From: Chloroflexota bacterium
GTDB lineage: Bacteria; Chloroflexota; Anaerolineae; Anaerolineales; Villigracilaceae
Direction of reading: 5' to 3'
Length of the DNA stretch: 8,361 bases
Assembly (NCBI GenBank): GCA_016191985.1
Contig: JACPVB010000263.1
Span: 1 to 8,361, forward strand
Part shown: piece after piece, positions 5,859 through 8,361 of the stretch
Numbering within the stretch: the first letter of the stretch is position 1
Layout of the letters: every line of letters begins with the position of its first letter
The notes under the pieces: generated by a model
Seen by the model: the letters and a program-made list of their open reading frames with translations, nothing else
What the model was told of the DNA's origin: nothing
Database searches by the model: none
Program-made: the position numbers and the translations under genes

Positions 5859-5921
5859 GAAATGAAAAGTTTATGGGGTTAATGAAACTTGTCCCCGCTT
5901 ATCTGAGTTGTTTAACCTATT

Positions 5922-6371
5922 TTAATTTGAGACGGCGATGGGGGTTCTGCCATTGTTACGCAGGTAAAGTATCGCATAAAGAATTGCAAGGCTGCTCACC
6001 CAAAAAAGAGCAGACCCGATGACGCCCGTGCGGGAAATATCAAAGATCATGGGATTGTTATCCAGCCATGGAAGCGCATGGGGCATGGGCTTTCGATCCA
6101 GCACATAGTAAAGCACGTCTTCCAATCCGCTGAAGGCGCTGACAAACAGGGAAACCAGAAAATAGATGCAGTCTTTCCAAATCCCCCACATGAGAAGGAC
6201 GCCGATTATTGCGTAGCCCACTAGCGAAACGATCCAGCCGGTGTGATACGTGCTCGCGTACTCGATCATTTGGTTGGTTTCAAAAATGCGCTGCCAGATC
6301 AGGATGTCTGTAACTGTGTAAAACAGAAGCGCAACGAATGCGGCCACGGGTGGTTTGTAATTTTTTTTCAT
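5922..6371 (-). CDS. Small four-helix membrane protein, unknown function
   Basis: A 149-residue protein not recognised. The ATG at 6371 is chosen because AGGAG lies upstream (spacing about 11, rather long) and the protein then begins MKKNYKPP followed by a membrane helix; an in-frame start at 6452 would add 27 residues unlike the rest. Four hydrophobic segments lie at about residues 8-27, 44-66, 68-92 and 114-136. Between helices 3 and 4 is a loop KPMPHALPWLDNNPM, and helix 3 carries an acidic Glu-Asp pair (SGLEDVLYY) that may be functional. It has no signal peptidase site and no known catalytic motif. It stands alone, facing left, with a likely terminator at 5827-5858 and repeats beyond. A weak minus-strand TATACT at 6478-6473 could serve as its -10. 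Confidence 0.82.
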   Translation of the reverse strand: MKKNYKPPVAAFVALLFYTVTDILIWQRIFETNQMIEYASTYHTGWIVSLVGYAIIGVLLMWGIWKDCIYFLVSLFVSAFSGLEDVLYYVLDRKPMPHALPWLDNNPMIFDISRTGVIGSALFWVSSLAILYAILYLRNNGRTPIAVSN

Positions 6372-6711
6372 ACTATTTTTTACTCCTATACTTGAGGCAT
6401 TTCCAGCAACATCACCAGCATCCTGACGCCGGTCGTTTGGATGGCCGTACATGCCAACGGTTAAACGGCATTAGTATACAATCAGAATCAGGATATGGCG
6501 GGCTTACAGCCTTACAGCTTGCCTGCTTTTCCCCTTCAATTCCCTTACGATTGACGCGGGAATCTTAGTAAAGTTAAGGGATGCGTTTTGGTCTGGTTAT
6601 GATACCCATCCGGCCACAGGCATGGACCTGCCCCACAAGGAGACGAAAAGCCACATCCACCGCCTCGTGAATTTAACCCTGGGCTGGTCGGGCAAATAGG
6701 CATTCGCCAGG

Positions 6712-6733
6712 CTGACAAATTTCACATTGTCAG
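6712..6733. promoter_or_regulatory. 22-bp inverted repeat, possible operator
   Basis: CTGACAA (6712-6718) and TTGTCAG (6727-6733) are a perfect 7-bp inverted repeat around eight bases. The size and spacing suit a dimeric regulator. It lies about 75 bases upstream of the -10 at 6811. Chance is possible, as no second copy was found. Confidence 0.35.
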
Positions 6734-6808
6734 ACAATCCTTTACATTCCCTGGAAAATTTTGGGTCAGTTTCATACTCCAAAACTTGCGGCAATCCTCA
6801 CTTTCGGT

Positions 6809-6816
6809 TGTATAAT
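6809..6816 (+). promoter_or_regulatory. -10 promoter element upstream of the 7009-8037 gene
   Basis: TGTATAAT with a perfect TATAAT at 6811-6816. The nearest -35-like hexamer is TTGCGG (6786-6791) at a 19-base spacing. Transcription from about 6823 would give a leader near 185 bases carrying the 6849-6887 frame and the REP-like element. Confidence 0.5.
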
Positions 6817-6848
6817 TTCATTAACCTAATTTGGCGGGATACACCAAG

Positions 6849-6887
6849 ATGCCCGACCAAAGCGCTCTTTCAAAGTTTTCCCCTTAA
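6849..6887 (+). other. 12-codon frame in the leader (possible uORF or gene remnant)
   Basis: ATG at 6849 reads MPDQSALSKFSP then TAA. It starts about 26 bases after the predicted transcription start and has GGCGGGA upstream, though with long spacing. It may be an upstream frame, or the start of a former gene cut by the REP-like element that begins three bases after its stop. Too short to call coding with confidence. Confidence 0.2.
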
Positions 6888-6889
6888 CA

Positions 6890-6910
6890 GGGTTTCGACA
6901 AGTTCAACCT
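6890..6910 (+). repeat. Small REP-like element, copy 1
   Basis: GGTT (6891-6894) and AACC (6906-6909) flank the 11-base core TCGACAAGTTC, with a further G-T wobble outside. The element at 8081-8099 has the same core apart from three transitions, flanked by CCCT/AGGG. The flanks changed together while staying complementary. Confidence 0.55.
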
Positions 6911-7008
6911 ACCAGCCCAAGATACCTGATCTCCCCAAAGGGTTGGGAGTTGTAAATCTATACGGTTGTATTCAAAATTGATTATTCCAAATGAATGGTG
7001 GACAGGCC

Positions 7009-8037
7009 ATGACGAATCAAAAGCCCAAAAAAACGAAACCCGAAAAAACATCTGATGATGACCTTGAAATAAAAGGCAATGTTTCCGATGGCATTATTGT
7101 TCATGGGGATGGAAATGTAATCAATGTTATTGAGGCTCAGGACCCCTCCGATCCGCCCAAAAAGAAACCTGCCCATAGGAAACCCAGGGCGGCGAAAATT
7201 AGCCCGACAATTATTGTTGCTTTGATTGGTGTTATTGGAACGATTGTGGTTGCACTTATAAATGTATTCGGAAAAGAGCTTTTGGTCGCTCCAAGCCCAA
7301 CGCCTTTGCCAACTACCGCGATCCCTTTTACAGAGACGAACACGCCAACCCTTGTCCCAACCGATACGGTTACACCGACAACTCCCACCTCAACGCCCAT
7401 CCCTGCCACCGATACGTCTGTGCCTACTTTTACGCCTATTCCGCCTGTAGCGATTGGAAAAGATTGGCTGGCTGGTTGTATCAGCACTTTGTGGAAAGCC
7501 TATCCTTCGAATATTTCAACGACGGAAAGAGGGGATGGATGCTGGCGGGAACCTGTGCACGTATTTTCCGCGGAAAATGGCGACCTGGATTTTCTGGCTG
7601 AGCGTGGGAAAGGCACCTCTGAGGTCTACGGATTATTTGCTCCTTTGCCTGAAAAAGGGACAGTTACATTTACGGTTCGCCTGCGGGACCTGGATAATGT
7701 TGACTTGTGGATGGGAGTTTTTGCCGAGCCTGATGTGACTTCACAAGGCCTGTTGATGACCATCCTGAATGGGGACGTGAAGAGGCGGGCCATTGTGCAG
7801 AAAGACCCCGCCAATTATCAGACCCTGCAAGGCACACAGGCCATCAATCAAGGAAATGGCTATTCCATTTCTTTCCGATTCTCAAACCTTGCTGTTACAA
7901 GTGTTGTTAATCCGAGCGTATTCGTGACGAATTCTGTTTCGATCCCCTCGGCACAAAAATGGCTGTTTTTGGGATACAAGGGCTTGAACGGGTCATATCG
8001 AATCGAGGGAACATTCCTTAACTTCGAATTGAAATGA
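7009..8037 (+). CDS. Membrane-anchored protein: GDGN motif, TM helix, Pro/Thr linker, beta-rich domain
   Basis: A 342-residue protein of unknown function. The ATG at 7009 is chosen over 6991 because GGTGGA (6997-7002) sits six bases before it and 6991 has no such site. A charged cytoplasmic N-terminus contains a Gly-rich beta-like motif, IKGNVSDGIIVHGDGNVINV (residues 21-40). A basic stretch (51-63) and one helix (about 64-88) then give an N-in topology. Residues 94-147 are a Pro/Thr-rich low-complexity linker. The outer part (about 150-342) starts KDWLAGC with Cys157 and Cys178 possibly bonded, and continues with alternating beta-type segments (GTVTFTVRLRDL, DLWMGVFAEP, KWLFLGYKGL, YRIEGTFLNFEL) resembling a lectin/LamG-type sandwich; that fold is inferred. 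It may sense or bind a surface ligand and signal through the inner motif, or simply display the domain. It has its own -10 at 6809. Confidence 0.85.
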   Translation: MTNQKPKKTKPEKTSDDDLEIKGNVSDGIIVHGDGNVINVIEAQDPSDPPKKKPAHRKPRAAKISPTIIVALIGVIGTIVVALINVFGKELLVAPSPTPLPTTAIPFTETNTPTLVPTDTVTPTTPTSTPIPATDTSVPTFTPIPPVAIGKDWLAGCISTLWKAYPSNISTTERGDGCWREPVHVFSAENGDLDFLAERGKGTSEVYGLFAPLPEKGTVTFTVRLRDLDNVDLWMGVFAEPDVTSQGLLMTILNGDVKRRAIVQKDPANYQTLQGTQAINQGNGYSISFRFSNLAVTSVVNPSVFVTNSVSIPSAQKWLFLGYKGLNGSYRIEGTFLNFELK

Positions 8038-8080
8038 GAGGGGCCATGCCTGCTGCTGATAAACACCTCCTCAAAGCCTT

Positions 8081-8099
8081 CCCTTTGACAGGCTCAGGG
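8081..8099 (+). repeat. Small REP-like element, copy 2
   Basis: CCCT (8081-8084) and AGGG (8096-8099) flank the core TTGACAGGCTC, which differs from copy 1 at 6895-6905 by three transitions. It lies 44 bases after the stop of the 7009-8037 gene and could slow or end transcription, though no T-run follows. Confidence 0.6.
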
Positions 8100-8126
8100 C
8101 AACTGCCTGACCAAAGACGGCTCGTA

Positions 8127-8203
8127 AACGGACTCCCACACGGAATCGCGGACACAAACGGATGCCGTCTGCTCAAATCCGTGAGTCCGCGACAGAGTCC
8201 GTT
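8127..8203. repeat. Three-tier hairpin repeat
   Basis: Three nested perfect stems: AACGGACTC (8127-8135) with GAGTCCGTT (8195-8203), TCGCGGAC (8146-8153) with GTCCGCGA (8185-8192), and ACGGAT (8158-8163) with ATCCGT (8177-8182). That is 23 bp in all, with a 13-base loop and small internal loops. The right sides are almost contiguous while the left side has a ten-base bulge. It lies between the 7009-8037 gene and the promoter of the next gene. A mobile REP unit or a structured RNA are both possible. Confidence 0.7.
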
Positions 8204-8248
8204 GATGGGTGATTGGGAATTGGAAATCCGCAAGGCTGTGCGCAAGAG

Positions 8249-8256
8249 TGTATAAT
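8249..8256 (+). promoter_or_regulatory. -10 promoter element of the 8284 gene
   Basis: TGTATAAT with TATAAT at 8251-8256, about 28 bases before the start codon, giving a predicted leader near 20 bases that includes AGCAGG (8272-8277). No -35 consensus lies at the normal distance. Confidence 0.55.
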
Positions 8257-8283
8257 TTGCTCATAAGAGAAAGCAGGTAACTT

Positions 8284-8361
8284 ATGACCACGTTTACTAT
8301 TACCTTACCCGATGAGCGCGTAAAGAAACTGCAGGAACTTGCAGAGCGTTTTCGTATTGCC
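8284..8361 (+). CDS. N-terminus of a ribbon-helix-helix-like protein (probable antitoxin), cut by the window edge
   Basis: Twenty-six codons are visible: a strand-like TFTITLPDE at residues 3-11, then an amphipathic helix VKKLQELAERFRIA. A short Thr-rich strand followed by LPDE and a basic helix is typical of CopG/Arc-type ribbon-helix-helix DNA-binding proteins, which often are antitoxins autorepressing their operon with a RelE, PIN or similar toxin gene just downstream. The partner lies outside the window. The ATG has AGCAGG six bases upstream and a -10 element at 8251. The identification rests on a partial sequence. Confidence 0.75.
   Translation, partial: MTTFTITLPDERVKKLQELAERFRIA

Larger units (their letters stand above)
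6372..7008. other. 637-bp gap without a convincing gene
   Basis: Between divergent genes. It holds a CTTACAGCCTTACAG short tandem duplication near 6503-6517, an open but start-less frame at 6475-6699, a possible operator at 6712-6733, a -10 element at 6809, a 12-codon frame at 6849-6887 and a REP-like element at 6890-6910. No RNA gene was recognised. The 6500-6800 part could be eroded coding sequence, but neither strand gives a recognisable protein. Confidence 0.6.

Noticed and set aside
6475..6699. Start-less open frame ending HRLVNLTLGWSGK before TAG
   Set aside because: About 74 codons can stay open by chance; no family was recognised and the opposite strand is also open over part of it. 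A gene remnant cannot be excluded.
6597..6794. Minus-strand 65-codon frame
   Set aside because: No ribosome binding site of note, no recognisable domain, and it overlaps the possible operator.
7290..7450. Pro/Thr-codon-rich tract as a CRISPR-like or tandem DNA repeat
   Set aside because: The periodicity is irregular and explained by low-complexity protein composition; no conserved repeat-spacer units.
7137..7487. Minus-strand 116-codon Val/Gly-rich frame
   Set aside because: It is the complement of the Pro/Thr-rich linker; low-complexity coding DNA keeps the other strand open.
8018..8291. Overlapping 65-75-codon frames on both strands in the last gap
   Set aside because: They run through palindromic repeats and a promoter and lack recognisable protein features.

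Overview
The window looks like accessory or intergenic-rich chromosome from a Chloroflexota bacterium, most likely class Anaerolineae. This is an inference from style, with no marker gene to confirm it: a proline/threonine-rich extracellular linker on a membrane-anchored protein, a short stand-alone LuxR-type regulator, a solo TIR protein, a cellulose-synthase-like GT2 enzyme, and intergenic gaps full of small palindromic repeats. No rRNA, tRNA, CRISPR array or transposase gene was seen.

Layout, left to right. Positions 1-8 are the first codons of a leftward gene with a strong ribosome binding site; behind it lie two abutting 16-bp palindromes that look like TetR-family operators. A rightward gene (296-1117) encodes a two-pass membrane protein with a large coiled-coil-like middle; it is flanked by two copies of a dispersed repeat of about 80 bp. 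A leftward metallophosphoesterase (1307-2674) and a rightward LuxR-type regulator (3004-3432) diverge from a 329-bp gap. That gap holds two hairpin repeats inside what looks like a 219-bp non-autonomous insertion, plus a near-consensus promoter placed so that the regulator mRNA would be leaderless. After a terminator with two alternative stems comes a solo TIR-domain gene (3591-4016). It converges on a leftward processive GT2 glycosyltransferase (4084-5544). A repeat-rich gap (5545-5921) leads to a leftward four-helix membrane protein (5922-6371).

The right third has a 637-bp stretch with no convincing gene (6372-7008), carrying a possible operator, a promoter and a REP-like element. Then comes a rightward membrane-anchored protein (7009-8037) with a small cytoplasmic Gly/Asp/Asn motif, one transmembrane helix, a Pro/Thr linker and a C-terminal beta-rich domain. 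After two more palindromic repeats, the window ends in the first 26 codons of a ribbon-helix-helix-like protein, probably an antitoxin.

The genes do not form an obvious single operon; orientations alternate and most have their own promoter or terminator. The clearest regulatory patterns are the exact 10-mer TGTATAATTT upstream of three rightward genes, the tandem operators at the left edge, and the leaderless LuxR promoter. The LuxR/TIR same-strand pair is the nearest thing to a signalling or defence module, but no partner effector is visible.
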